Numbered from the stretch's first letter, positions 1 through 12,811 are shown. The stretch: 64,000 nucleotides of DNA from Nelumbo lutea (GCA_022828595.1 JAKGHH010000003.1:57587759-57651758); one strand, 5' to 3'. The notes: generated from the sequence alone by a model not told the origin. A program made the numbers and translations.

Positions 1-3000
1 TTATTTCGGATCGGATGGGGATGGGTCCATATTTGATCCATTTATAGTGGAATCAAATTTGGATCACCCTTAGCTGGATCGAATTTAGATTTCGATAAAC
101 AGAAATCATTTGCAGCCCTAAACTATATAACTCAAGAGATAATCTAAGATGAGTACAGATATGCATTCTTAATAATCTTTAAGCCCTATGCTATGGAAAT
201 TTACCTAGCTATTTTCTGTGGACTGCTTAACTGAATAGTCCAACCATGAATAAATATTCCAATTTTAGGTGTCCTATTGCAGTCACTTAGCTGTATTGAA
301 AAAATAATAATAACTCTCTAAGTTGGCATTAGCAAAATTGGTCCTATCACTTGGTATATTTAAAAATAAGGAACCAAGCTTGAGAAAATGTAGTAAGGTA
401 TCACCACTTTAATTGTACCAGTGTTAAAAAGTGGTATAAGTGAAAGTTGAAGGTTCTAAAGGAGCAAGGGGTCAAGGGGAAGCCCAGAAAGGATATAGGA
501 TGTGATGACGAGGAAGGATCTAGAGACCTTTAGCTTAATGGGGGATATGGTTCTTGATAGAGGAACTTTGTAACAGTATTCTTCACGTATATATAGGATA
601 AAGCTTTATTGAGTTGATTTTTTTTTTTGTTGGTAAACAATTAATTAAGTTGGGTTGAATTGAATTTCTTCAAATATTGAATATTTCTAGCTATTAAGTT
701 CAAATATTGAAGCAATAGAAAAAAGCTGTTCAAATATACAAAGATAAGCATATTCCAGTCAACCAAAGCAACCATGGTAGTAATCAAGAGAAGATTAATT
801 ATATTATTCCATTCTTTTTCCTACCACAGTGATCATCTACTAACACAGTACTGCCAACAATAAATGTTGAACATCAAAGGACTATAAACATAGATATACA
901 TAGAATCATCAAGTGGAGGAGAAGATCAAAGATTTGCTACTGTTTGAACCATATGATGGCATGAGCTTAGGAATCACGAGCTAATAATAGTTCTTCTCTA
1001 TGGCAAATTCTAGGGACAATATAAAAGAAAATTGTTTAAATTGGTTCATTTGTTTGAAGCGCAACTTTATTTATATGCACTACTACAAATGCATGAGAAT
1101 GCAAATTCTGGGTTCACTTTGGATTTGGGTTTCACTTTATTTTGCTTCAGGTTTTATATTACTTCATTTGCACTGTCATACTTTTGCACCAGAGCAAATG
1201 AAATTGCATGGCAAACAAACCAAGCCAGGAAATCCATCACCAAAAGTAATACGTAACTTTAAACTAGAGGGGCCCAAAATAGTTCTCAAAAAGACACTTT
1301 AGGTAGCTCGAGAGCCATGATGAGAAAAGGTTGAAACATATATGAGAAGCTTGAATGGGCATCCCAACTTAATTAATTACCCAAGTTACTCATAGTTTGC
1401 TTACTACAAACCAAGCTTTTCTTAACCTAATACACAAGGCACAAGGCACAAATTCTCTGAAGTAGGATGGTCTCATCACGAATTTTATTTGTCAAATACG
1501 TGCAAATGAGAAACAAAAGATTGTACTGGGCACCATGTGACATGTTGGGAGTTAGGAACGTACTAATTATCAAATAACAGTATCAACATCAAGGAAAAGT
1601 GACTGATGGTGTGTTGTTCTTGTTTAAGAAAAACAGCCCAGATGACCATAAAAAAAAGTTGGAAAAATCAATCAATGGGAATTTGAAATCGTTTTACTCT
1701 TTATATTGTACTTGTTTTTCACTTTTAGGGATCCGTGTATATTGAAATCTAACTGCATTAAGGACCAAAGCTGGAAACTTAGTCTAGAAGTTTAAGAATT
1801 AATGTATGGTAGTCTAGCTGTGAACATTGAATAAGAGTCTGAAAGCTTCACCTTCATGGGTAGCTTCAATAATCAATGAATTCATACAAACAAAGGAAAA
1901 TTTTGAAGGGGATCAATTAAAACAGACTCTTAGATAATGACTAATTGAGAAACCACCCTTAGTGGGTAGCTTGGGAATTGATGAGGTTAAGAAGCATTAC
2001 ATGACTTGAGAGACTCAATTGATTGTGAATTGTGAGAGTTCATGGAGCTCAGGCTGATTTTTTCGGTTTTGAATATCACATGGGTTTTAAGTAGCTCCTT
2101 ATCTGCAGCTTGATATATTGCGAGCAGTGCTTGTTTTTGAAGCTCAAATGGAAGGAAAGTGTGTCATCTCATCAGCTTCCTGTGTTTCTGGGTCTATCAA
2201 GCTTCGGACTCAAGCTCTCTGAAAGCCCGCCATGAGCAAAAAGTTCCAAGGTATGAGATGGAGTATGAAAGAGAAATAGGAGCTAGCGTTGGAAAACGAA
2301 CATTTTGAAATCCAGTTAGTGTTGGAAGAAAGAGCTAGCGATAGATTATTTCGTTTCAGACAAATAACAGAAACCCATATGGATAAATAGAAGAATTTGT
2401 CCCAAAAATGGGGGAGAAAGAACAAAACAAACTATATGAATGAAAGAAAATGAAAAAAAAAAACAAAAAAAAAAACCCATATAAATAAATATGAACAGAA
2501 GACTTGCAATTGCACTCAGAGGTTTAAAGGCTGGAAGGTTTACGTACGATGGAAAGCTGTTGTTCGGGTGGATGAATCATGTCTTGTAACATCGCTCCTT
2601 CTTGATAGAATTCACAGAACTCTAATCTTTTATTCTCTAATAATAGTAACAGTAGTAGCTGAAGAAAACTTCTTTAATGTATTCATCCTAATCTCCCTAT
2701 AATGAAATGAAAATCAAAATAAAAGAAAAAAACTTCATTAGTGAAACAAAGAAGAAGATGGTAGAGATGTGAGAAAGATAGAGAAATCAAATAAATCAGG
2801 AGAGAGCTTTCCTTATTTTCTCTTTTTCCTTGGCTGTTTCTGTGGAAGTCAGCGAGGAATATGAAGGGGGGTTTAATTAGTTATATAGGATTTGTGATGG
2901 CGTACTTCATCTCGTCACCCTGGAACTCATGGTACTGATTCCGTGGTGTAAGGGGAGCCGCGAGTTCCCTTCTGTGCCAGCGTGGATGACCTAATATACC

Positions 3001-3430
3001 AATGAACAGCCATAGGATTTTGACACGTCGGAATTTTTGTTCTGAGCTGGCATGTTATCTTGCTGACCTGTCACCGAGCATCTCGATATATAGAAAGAAA
3101 GTTAATTTTCATTGGTGTGAGTTCATTTGCTCAAGGTCCAGAAGAAATTGGATTGACCAAGCCTGAAACCATTTCCTCACCACTTCTTTCGCTTATAATA
3201 CTCCGTTCCGGCGTCCCATGGAAATTATCTCTTTATAATTAAATGGAATTCCGAAAATATAGTCCCGCAGAATAGATGTTTGATGGTTCATGCCAATACC
3301 TGAACCCTACCCGTTGACTGTTGATTCCCTAGACTACTAACAGAGATTAATGATGAATCTCTCAGTGATTTATATATGTTCTCAAAATTGAAGTTGTTAA
3401 GCATTTTGTAAAAAGCCATCGTCTTTGTTT
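1..3430. other. intergenic DNA, no gene recognised
   Basis: AT-rich DNA with only short open frames on either strand, the longest about 100 codons near 1000. None has a recognisable motif or a coding-like neighbour. Runs of A occur near 2455-2476. I see no RNA gene and no complete transposon here. Confidence 0.6.
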
Positions 3431-4108
3431 AAGGGTGGCAATTTGGCGGGTTGGGTTTGGGTTGAGCTTCACCACAAACCATCTAACCCGATTTTAATTC
3501 ATTTAAATAAAATTATACAGATGAGTTGAACTCAACCTGATTAAAATTGTTTTGACCCAACCCAGTTCACACAACCCATTAATCTTGCAATAATTTAAGT
3601 TTATAAGAATGGATTAAAGGTTAAAATCAACTTAATTATTTTTTTATAATTTGGTTATACATTGGCTATTAATAAGAATGGTTCTGTTTCACATTAGTGT
3701 TTTATCTAGGTTTAAATCAAGTGAAAATTTTAAATAGAGTTAATCATTTTCGATTAGTAATTAATTAGTCAATTTTAATTTATAGTTAATGCATTTGAAT
3801 TTAAATGGAAGGACAGACCTATTAGTGGTCTGGAGAACTTACCAGACCGGACCGGTTGACTCTATCGGCACCTTTGTAAATTGGTTGTGTTGGACTGGTC
3901 CCATGTCTGGCATGTTTAACCAGATGGACTTCTAAATCTAGTCAATTGCCTTATAATTGGACTTCTAAATCATTTGACGGGGTTTAGCTTAAGCTAATTA
4001 ATTCGGGTCGGGCATGGGTTGAATTATATATACCAAATCCATCCGTTACCATCCCCACTTTACTTGGAATTAATTACAACAATCGAGTACAAGTTGGGTT
4101 AATGCTAG

Positions 4109-4305
4109 CATGGTTTTTAAAACTGAAAAATGGTCAAAACTGTTTGAACGGTTCGAATGGTTAATCAACCGGTTCAACAGTTTATTGACCGAAATCAACG
4201 GTTTTAAAGAAAAAAGCAGTATTGGAAGAAAACGGAATCGATTAGGTGACCGGTGACCGGTTTTCCAGTCCAACCGTCCGGTCCGATCCGGTTTTGAAAA
4301 CAATG
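4109..4305. mobile_element. hAT-like MITE, copy 1
   Basis: A 197-bp element with imperfect inverted ends (CATGGTTTTTAAAAC and the complement of GTTTTGAAAACAATG). It is flanked by a perfect 8-bp direct repeat AATGCTAG at 4101-4108 and 4306-4313. An 8-bp target duplication is the hAT signature. The body is rich in ACCGGT-type tracts and matches 5668..5939 closely enough to be the same family. It is nested in the 3431..4755 element. Confidence 0.75.
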
Positions 4306-4432
4306 AATGCTAGGTATTAATATTTTGAGTAAATAATCATTTCAAACAAATAATCATAAGTTAACGAGTTAATTATGCATTGAGAATAAATTACAACAGT
4401 TAATTAAGTCCATGAGTTATTTGAAATTAACA

Positions 4433-4551
4433 CTATGTTTGGTTTGAAGGAAAGAGTAGGGAAAGGAAGGGAAATGCAGGGAACCTATACATGATTTATA
4501 AATGTTCTCCTTCCTTTCCTTTCCCTACTTTTTCCTTCAAATCAAACATAG
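4433..4551. mobile_element. small fold-back MITE
   Basis: About 119 bp that folds on itself. The left arm begins CTATGTTTGGTTTGAAGGA and the right arm is its near-perfect complement; the arms are roughly 45 nt with a short AT-rich loop. No coding capacity. The target duplication is ambiguous, so the superfamily is not assigned. Confidence 0.6.
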
Positions 4552-4755
4552 CCTAAATGAAGGGACAATGGAAATTAATAAGAAAATGGCTATACAACTT
4601 AAACATGCATCATATGCATGTGATTAATATCCACAACCTAATCTGGCCCAATCCATTTAAATTGATTCAACGATTGATTTAACATGTTTTCAACTGCTAG
4701 GTAAATGAATGGGTTTGGAAGGATTCAGTGAATTAGGTCTGGAATTGCCACCCCT

Positions 4756-5659
4756 ACTTAGTTATCAGAGGAAAGTATCAGATCTTAGAATTGGAACAGT
4801 TGTACATGAAATGAGAGTTCCAATTTGAAGATGAATGATTACTATATATAGAAGTAGACAAAGATTAATTGCCTGAGGTGAATGAACAACATTATTATAT
4901 GCTTAGAAGATAACCTGCATAATTATTTAATTATTGGAACCTGTACCTTGTGCTGAAACTTAATTAATTATAACAGGGGTAATGAGGACTAAACACTAGA
5001 CTACTTGGTCAATGTGGCTCTGATACCATCTCAAAGAACCATTCAATCAAAAAACTTAAACTGTTAAGTGAGATCCTTAAATAGGTCGAATAATATTAGA
5101 TTTATTGGTATTGTTAGAGTGCAATGTGAATAAACATTCAAACCACATTCATTTTGTGTAAGGTGACAACAAAGTAGTTAATAATTATTTATCAATGGTT
5201 TCAACAGGCAACAATTCAATAACACAAGCTGCACAACAAGGGCTAGTTGTATAGCTTCTTATTACAAGGACCTAACCATTTTACTTATTCTCAGATTCAA
5301 CTTGGGAATTGAAGAGTACATATTACAAATTATGTTCAATGCAAAAGCAAACTTGTATATGATATTTCTAAATTTTGTATTAACACTCTTTCAAAATGGA
5401 GCGTTAGAACAAAAATATTTACACTCCACCAGCTATTTGCACTTCTATATTATGCACATTAATTCATTTGGACTGCAATTTAACACTTGTATGCTAAATT
5501 GCTAATCGAGTAGTCGATAAGAATTCTTTCCAATTTCACCTGGCTAATTTTGCCACATGGAGAGATGACGTGGCTGGTCCACGTCAACTCTATACCCCAC
5601 CATGCATGTTACCGGTGCACGCCTTCATTTCTCAATGCAAACCGTTTGATCAAATCTTT
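4756..5659. other. intergenic DNA, nothing recognised
   Basis: AT-rich spacer. A 67-codon open frame near 5302 has no recognisable feature and I do not call it a gene. Confidence 0.6.
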
Positions 5660-5667
5660 GTTTTACT

Positions 5668-5939
5668 CATGGTTTTTAAAACCAAACCGGTGACCAAACT
5701 GGACAGGGGTCTGGTTACTGACTGACTGTTCGAACTAAATGCTCGGTTCATTCTGATAAAAAAAAATAAAAAACGGTCAAAACAATTTGAATGGTTAATC
5801 GTCCAGTTCAACGGTTTATTGACCAAAATCAATGATTTTAAAGGAAAATTCAGTTTTGGGGGAAAACAGAACCGGTCACCTGACCGGTCACCTGACCGGT
5901 TCCAGATTTTTCCGGTACGATCTGATTTTAAAAACCATG
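5668..5939. mobile_element. hAT-like MITE, copy 2
   Basis: A 272-bp element of the same family as 4109..4305. The ends CATGGTTTTTAAAA and TTTTAAAAACCATG are inverted repeats. Flanking 8-mers GTTTTACT (5660-5667) and ATTTTACT (5940-5947) match 7 of 8. The right half holds a short tandem of GACCGGTCACCT-type units. No coding capacity. Confidence 0.75.
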
Positions 5940-5947
5940 ATTTTACT

Positions 5948-6339
5948 TCATAGCCTTAGTGTCGGTGCGTGAGCAGAATACAACCATGGGGGAACTAGCA
6001 GCCCTTTATATTCAATATTGCTGCTGGTACTAGCGAACATGGCACTGAACGAAACAAGTCACTTAATCTAATGCCATGTGCATGGCATTCATGCACTACG
6101 TCGATTCTCCATCAGACGCTACAGCTGAATTTGGATCTGCTGCTCACAAAGACGCTACAGCTGCACAAAGGGAATCATGCATGCTATCTCCATCAATGAT
6201 GCTGTAGCATCTTGCTGTGGGCAGTGAAGGAAGCCTATCGGGTTGAATATTTCTTAAATTTTGAAAGGCATTTCTTAAGGGCCTTAGTGCATAAAATTAA
6301 TCTTGCTCAGTCCAATAAAACTTAGCATTTATTATATAT
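5948..6339. other. intergenic DNA with a short palindrome
   Basis: No gene. The stretch 6071-6088 is an 18-nt inverted repeat broken only at the central two bases (ATGCCATG-TG-CATGGCAT). Two short GACGCTACAGCTG direct repeats lie near 6115 and 6151. Confidence 0.5.
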
Positions 6340-6410
6340 ACTAGTAAATATGTTGAAATTTTAAATTACAATGACAATTATTATCAGTACCATTATTACT
6401 ATTATTATTA

Positions 6411-6442
<32 letters not shown>

Positions 6443-8330
6443 TAATATGATAAATATATAACATTAGAAATGTCTCCAAATGTTTTCGACAAAATTGCAT
6501 ACTTTTCATTTTTTGTGTTCTATCTTTTTTAAATATTTATTATATATCATTAATAAAAATATTTATTACATTTCATACTTAATTTTATTTAGTATAATGA
6601 ATATATAATATCAGAGATATGCTCAATTCTTTATTTTTTGTATTTTTATATATTATTCATTTTGATTTTTTATTATTTGATTATGGCATTATTGATTAAA
6701 TCATTTGACCCAAATGGTTGAATTGCTTACCCACCACTCGGAGGGAAAAATTGTTTTATTTTTAAATTATTTTTTAAAATATTTATTTTTATATTATTAA
6801 AATCAATATTGTTGAATTAATTAATAAAATTTAATGATGAGAAAATATATCTTAAATATATGATTTAATGTGAGAATATACCTTAGATATGAGACTTAAT
6901 GAGAGAGAATAGGAAAACTATTTTATTTCCAAATGGTTTTAAATTTTATATTCCATTTCCATCATTAGTTAAAGTATTTCTTATTTATCATACTTATTCT
7001 TCTCTAATATGATAAATATATGATATGAAAGATGTTCCCAATATATCCTTTAATTTCTACATTTTTTTGCATTTTATCAAGTTTTAATTTTTTTTTATTA
7101 TTTAATGTGGCAACAATGCAACAAGGGTGGGCCTATTTGACCCAAAATTGCTTAATTTCTTACCACCACATAAAAATACTGCTTTTCTAAGTCAATTTCA
7201 AAAGTACAAGTTTTTATGTTATTAGAATTATTTACGTATGGATTTAATTAGTGGAATTTAGTAATTAAAAGAAAAAAATGCCTTAAATGTATGATTAAAT
7301 GATGGTGAATGGGAGTTAGTACCTTAAATGGAATTTAATGAGAGAGAATTGAATGCAATGAATAATAGTATTCAAATTACACATAAAAAAATTAAAAATA
7401 CTGCTTTTCCAAGTCAATTTCAAAAATACAAGTTTTTATATTATTAGAATTATTTATGTATGGATTTAATTAGTGGAATTTTTTCGACCAAAAAAATAGT
7501 GGAATTTAATAATTAAAAGAAACAAAAATGCCTTAAGTGTATAGTTAAATGAGGGTGAGTGAGAGTTAGTACCTTTGAATGCAATGTTGCAAATGGTTTT
7601 AAATTTTTTATTCCATTTCCATTATTAGTTAAAGTATTTCTTATTTATCATAATTATTCTTGTCTAATATGATGAATACATGATATTAAAGATGTTCCGA
7701 AATTTCCTATAATTTCTATATTTTTTTTGCATTTTATCAAGTTTTAATTTTTTATTATTTAATGTGGCAACATTGTAACATGGGTTGGCGTATTTGACCC
7801 AAAATTGCTTAATTTCTTACCACCACATAAAAATACTGCATTTCTAAGTCAATTTCAAAAGTACAAGTTTTTATGTTATTATAATTATTTATGTATAGAT
7901 TTAATTAGTGGAATTTAGTAATCAAAAGAAACAAAAATGCCTTAAATGTATGGTTAAATGAGGGCGAATGAGGGTTAGTAACTTAAATGGAATTTAATGA
8001 GAGAGAATTGAATGCAATGAATAATAGTATTCAAATTACACATATAAAATAAAAAAACTGCTTTTCCAAGTCAATTTCAAAAATACAAGTTTTTATGTTA
8101 TTAGAATTATTTATGTATGGCTTTAATTTGTGGATTTTTTTTGACAAAAAATTAGTGGAATTTAATAATTAAAAGAAACAAAAATGCCTTAATTGTATGG
8201 TTAAATGAGGGTGAATGAGAGTTAGTACCTTAAATGGAATTTAATGAAAGAGAACTGAACGTAATGAATAATAGTGTTCAAATTACATTTTCCCCTCATA
8301 ATTTCCAGAAATCTTACTCTATTCATACTT
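6340..8330. repeat. AT-rich repeat with a 660-bp tandem duplication
   Basis: A block starting AAATGGTTTTAAATTTT at 6931 recurs at 7591, a shift of 660 bp, and both copies run through the same landmarks (GACCCAAAATTGCTTAATTTC, TTACCACCACATAAAAATAC). Inside each unit a shorter block starting near CTGCTTTTC-AAGTCAATTTC occurs twice (7175/7400 and 7838/8058). More diverged relatives extend left to about 6340. The same sequence family forms 22986..24279. No coding capacity. Confidence 0.7.
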
Positions 8331-8339
8331 TTCATAGTA

Positions 8340-8482
<143 letters not shown>

Positions 8483-8823
8483 ATGATACTCTCTTGACAT
8501 GGTGGTATTGAAGCTGGACAAGCCACTACACTCAATCTTCCCATATGATTAGGCAAGGAGACTGCTAAGATGAGACACACTGACTAGGGTGTTTCATGCC
8601 ATAGGTGTAGAGGGTTCAGTCCAGACTAATTTAATTTGGAGTTCTCAGTTTTGGAGCAGGTCATCTAGTAGCTGAGATGGTCATTTGGCACCACCCCTTG
8701 GAATATGGAGGTGTGGAATTGATCAAATTTGTTTAACTATAGTCTTTTTGTGGTATGGTTAGTGGACCTCACATGCATGCTGCTTTGTTCTCATCCCTAT
8801 AGGGTGTATTACTAAAAGACTCC
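8483..8823. other. spacer, nothing recognised
   Basis: Unique-looking sequence between the microsatellite and the left LTR of the gypsy element. No motif or open frame of interest. Confidence 0.5.
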
Positions 8824-9395
8824 TGATGCTGCTCAATCTGAGGTGGTGCATGAATTGAGGAGAGCAAGCAGATAGTCCTTGTTGACAGGGTAGGGCCGAG
8901 CTTCAAGACCTGTGATCAAGAAAGGAGAAGTCAGAGGCCCGAGGAGCTATCCCCGGGTAGGTACTTCGGCGCTTAAGTCAGTATGAAGTAGTGGATGGTT
9001 GGGCCAAGCTATGTAGGTGTTTGGTAAGAGCTAAGCCACAGTATGGGTGTCAGAAGTTGGTTCCCTTACCTTGAGCATGGAGTACCTTTTTATAGCCGAA
9101 GAACTGTGTCTTGGTCGGATTGGGCTTCCGGTGTTGTCAAGATGAGGTTAGCTGCTGAGGTATTCGGGATATAGTCCCATTCCCCAGCAGAGTTGCCTTC
9201 CTTACTCCTCTTTATCTGTCGTTGTACTCATCCGTGTAACGTGTAGATGATGTGGTTGAAAGGATAAGATGGGGGGCCACAACAATAGCATAGCTCGGTC
9301 GAGCTATGCCAACATGGCCGAGCTAAGCCGGTGTAGCCAGGTGATGACCGGGCGGCCACGTGTCTCTGAAGACCAACTCAGCCATGACCCGAACA
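8824..9395 (-). repeat. 3' LTR of gypsy element 1
   Basis: 572 bp, TG...CA ended (starts TGATGCTGCTC, ends CCGAACA on the plus strand). It aligns throughout with 18717..19279 but with many substitutions and small indels, so the insertion is old. A TATAAAAAGG box lies on the minus strand near 9085-9094. Confidence 0.9.
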
Positions 9396-9689
9396 CCACT
9401 CTTTCAGTTCTGAAGTTGAGGAATGAAGTGTTCCTAATTCGTTCCTTGGTTGAGGAACTTCCAAGTTGAAGTTTGTTTCTGGCCCCTTTGGTGTTCCTCG
9501 GCACCTGCCATAACTCCAAGAACTCTAACTTCAGAATCAAAACACCACACCCCCAGTTCTGGAGCCGAGGAGGGAGAGTGCTCAGTTCGAAGTGTTGTAT
9601 GGTCACGTAGCTTGGCAGGGCGCCGAGGTGTCGAACTAAGCTTCAAGGCCTATCTTCCTAGTGGGGCCGAGGAAGGGCTCTCTGATTTC

Positions 9690-9980
9690 TAGTGAAAGTT
9701 GAGCTTCGATGTTGAGGTCACCGTGATGTTTGGCCATGGTTTGCCGAGCTCCGAGGTTGGGTCTGAATTTCGGAGTTGAAGCTGCTGTGATGCTCGACCG
9801 TGATGTCCCGAGCTCCGAGGTCGAAGACCTTAGAAGTGTTGAGCTACGGAGCTGAGGCCATTGTGATGGGGGCCTCGGAGGTGTCGAGCTACAGATTTGA
9901 GTCCATTGTGATGCTCAGCTATGGTATGCCGAGCTTTGAAGTTGGGGGCCTCAAAGGTGCCGAGCTGTAGAGCCAGGGTC
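9690..9980. repeat. imperfect GAGCTCCGAGGT-type tandem repeats
   Basis: Several diverged units containing GCCGAGCTCCGAGGTTG-like and CATTGTGATGCTCG-like blocks follow each other in the untranslated part of gypsy element 1. They lie between its 3' LTR and the antisense gene. Unit length is irregular, roughly 65-75 bp. Confidence 0.6.
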
Positions 9981-10478
9981 TTTGCTCTTCATCTTAGGAA
10001 CTTGTACTTGAAATTTCGGAGTCCGAACACCACTCCCCCATTTCCAAAGTCGAAGGGTGGGGGCTCGGCTGAGGCATAGTGAGGCCTCCTTTGGGCATCT
10101 CAAAGAAACCAAAGAAACTAGTTGACCTAGTGGTCCTGGGCGAACCTCGAGCATCTACAACGTTGGTTGGACCAATGCTACAAGGTGGACTGGGGCAATT
10201 AATGCATTGGTCGTTGCTTGTCAAGGTCACCGCTTCGGTTCCTGAAGCTTTGCACGTACGGTAACAATTGCGTCGATTGGTCTTCCCAAGCTTTGTTAGA
10301 GTGGCGCTTGATCCACACTATAGATCTGGCATTGATTCACATTCCTGTGGGTTATAAGAAAGGGTGGACGGGCATTTCCCTTTTGCCATTTGCGAGAGGA
10401 GTTGCTTGGATAGTTTGGCGGGGTGTTGTCAACATTGCTCGGCATTTGATTTTATTCCTCGACTTCAAGCTCGGTAAG

Positions 10479-12730
10479 ATGTCTTCCTCATCCTCCCATT
10501 CTTCTTCTGCTTCTAGCTCTACTAGTTCTAGTGAGTTTGATTATGAGTCTGAGATTGGGAATTTCGAGGATGTCTAGGTTGAGGAGGCTGAGCTTCCCTT
10601 GTGGGTTGGTCGTCGGTTTGGGACCACACCCTATGTCTTGACCCTCAAGGATATGGTTGGGATTCGAGCTATGTACTACATCCCTGAGTAATTCTGGTTG
10701 AGGAGCCCGCAACCTGATGAGATGGCAACCGATGCTCAGCCCGACAAGATTTGTGTTTACGAGAACAATTTGGAAGTTGGGCTAAGGTTTCCTCTGAATG
10801 AAGGGGTTGCCAAGGTGCTTGCATGATACCGAGTATTGCCGATGCAGCTGATGCTGAACTCCTTTAGGTTTTTGGTCAGCCTTATGTACTACTACACTAT
10901 TTGTGATATCGAGTTGACCCTGGGTATGGTGAGCTTCCTTCTTAAGCTCAAACATCACCAGTAGGGCTATTAGTACTTCTCAACTAGGAAGAACATCAGA
11001 GGGTTGGTCGGGGCCCCCTCCTCTATGAAGAACTAGAAGGAAACTTTCTTCTTTGTGCATTGTCCCAAGGGCTTCCCCTTCCCGGCCGTGCTACAAAAAT
11101 CGAGCGAGAGTGCCCCAACCTCAACGGTCTGCACTTACCTGGGAGGAGAGGTCGGCTCTGAGCATGATTCACGAGATAGACGTAGCTATGTACACATGCT
11201 CGGAGATGTTGATGCTCGACAGGCTGATGTGTAGGGTGGCTGGTCCATCCTTTTCGTTGCTTTGTTTGCTAATACTTTCTTTGCTTCTTTGATCTTATAC
11301 TTATTTCCGTGCTTCCATAGTGCAAGTGTAGAAATGGCGAGTGAGGAGGAAATTGTACAATGGATGAAGGAAAATCACCATAGGCAGAACTGGGCTGACA
11401 TGCCACTACAGGTCTGTCCCGAGGTTGTTCCTCCTCCGAGGTCTTTCGAGAGGGCGCCTCATTGCCAAGAAAAGCTAGACGGTCATGCTACAAAAATCGA
11501 GAACGAGAGTGCCCCAACCTCAATGGTCTGCACTTACCTGGGAGGAGAGGTCAGCTCTGAGCATGATTCACGAGAAAGACGTAGCTATGTACACATGCTC
11601 GGAGATGTTGATGCTCAACGGGCTGATGTGTAGGGTGGCTTGTCCGTCCTTTTCGTTGCTTTGTTTGCTCGTACTTTCTTTGCTTCTTTGATCTCATACT
11701 TATTGTCGTGCTTCCACAGTACAGGTGTAGAAATGTCATGTGAGGAGGAAATTGTACAATGGATGAAGGAAAATCGCCATAGACAGAACTGGGCTAACGC
11801 GCCGCTACAAGTCTGTCCCGAGGTTGTTCCTCCTCCGAGGTCTTTCGAGAGGGCACCTCATTGCCAAAAAAGAGCTCGACGGTAGGGAAATGACGATGAG
11901 GATGTTGTGGTCATGGATCTCGAGGAAGCTCGCTAGGCTACCTTCCCTTCGCAAGTTGAAGTGGATATCAGTAGCTCAGATATCCATATGCCACGCTGGA
12001 CGATCCGCAGCCCGGATGGGCTAAAGACCCCCATAGTTCCCGAGCAGCTGCTCCGCAGGATGATGATGACATACATCATCGAAGAGGCCAAGAGTTTTGG
12101 GAGCAACACCTTAAAATGCTCACTTATTCGGGCTGCGGCTCAAGTAAGTTCATACTTGCCTTCATTATTTTAAGCACATTTCTTCGCATTCAAAATGCTT
12201 CTTATGTCTGTATAATGCATGCTTAGTCATTGTCGTGGTTGATTGTCTTTGTCAGTTGTGGTGATTGTATGAGAAGGAGCATACCGACTACCTGTTGGTG
12301 AAATCCCAATTGGCCAAGCTTCAAGCAACCGGAGAGCAGTCTGTTGCACTGGAGAAGGAGGTGGCCAAGCAAGTAGATTTGGTCCGTGGCTTAAAGCGCA
12401 AGATTACCGAGCTGAAGGTAGAGAGGGAACATCTGAAGCAATAGGCTGCCGAGGAGGTAGTGGCACAATACAAAGACTCGATGGAGATTTGGTAGGACAT
12501 GGATTAGTATGCCTCGACTTCCTTCGAGGCTGGGCTCAACATCTTCCTGCGGAGAGCATTGTGCCATTGTCCCAAGCTAGCTAGTGTTGCGCAAACTTGG
12601 AGGCCTACGATGATGAAACACCCCTGGCCTCGGATGAACTCGTTAATGAGGAGGGTGGAGGCGGCAATGATAATGATGATGGTGGTGACAAGGCAGCTAA
12701 TCTCCCTTCCGCAGGTTGAACTGCTACAAA
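10479..12730 (+). pseudogene. antisense gene in gypsy element 1 (gypsy-type transposase-like)
   Basis: Opposite in sense to gag-pol, this decayed gene starts at an ATG followed by a Ser-rich then acidic leader (MSSSSSHSSS...). Next comes a globular region with motifs such as LRFPLNEGV and YFSTRKN and an FFFV block near 11050. This resembles the putative gypsy-type transposon domain (Pfam PF04195, from memory) that often sits antisense in plant Tat/Retand elements. A clean intron is visible at 12144..12255 (CAA|GTAAGT ... TTTGTCAG|TTG). The next exon encodes a heptad-like coiled coil (12270-12445: LVKSQLAKLQ, LEKEVAKQV, LKRKITELK). An AATAAA follows at 12812. At least five in-frame stops lie before the duplicated segment, so it is dead. 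Its function in living elements is unknown. The family call is from memory and the exon limits are inferred. Confidence 0.65.
11090..11884 (+). repeat. 397-bp tandem duplication inside the antisense gene
   Basis: Two adjacent copies (11090-11486 and 11487-about 11884), each starting GCTACAAAAATCGAG. Each copy holds the end of one exon-like stretch (CTYLGGEV...SYVHMLGD), a pyrimidine-rich intron-like segment ending TTCCA(T/C)AG, and the start of the next (EEEIVQWMKEN...). The copies differ at scattered sites, so the duplication is not recent. Confidence 0.85.
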
Positions 12731-12811
12731 TTCTTTTCTCCGTTTTTTTTTTTTGCTCTTGTAATGGCTCGGTATGTCGAGCTTTCATATGTTGTACTAA
12801 CTATTTGATTT

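Larger units (their letters stand above)
3431..4755. mobile_element. hAT-like non-autonomous element
   Basis: The two ends form a short inverted repeat: AAGGGTGGCAATT on the left and the complement of AGGGGTGGCAATT on the right, with one mismatch. This G-rich GGGGTGGCAA end is common on plant hAT-type non-autonomous elements. The inside has no coding capacity and hosts a smaller MITE (4109..4305) and a fold-back (4433..4551). The flanking 8-mers match poorly, so the family call and exact borders are inferred. Confidence 0.4.

Noticed and set aside
1000..1302. 100-codon plus-strand frame
   Set aside because: No domain or codon-like pattern and no gene-like neighbours.
6340..8330. CRISPR-like or phage-like direct repeats
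   Set aside because: Units are hundreds of bases, diverged and AT-rich in plant nuclear DNA; no spacer structure.
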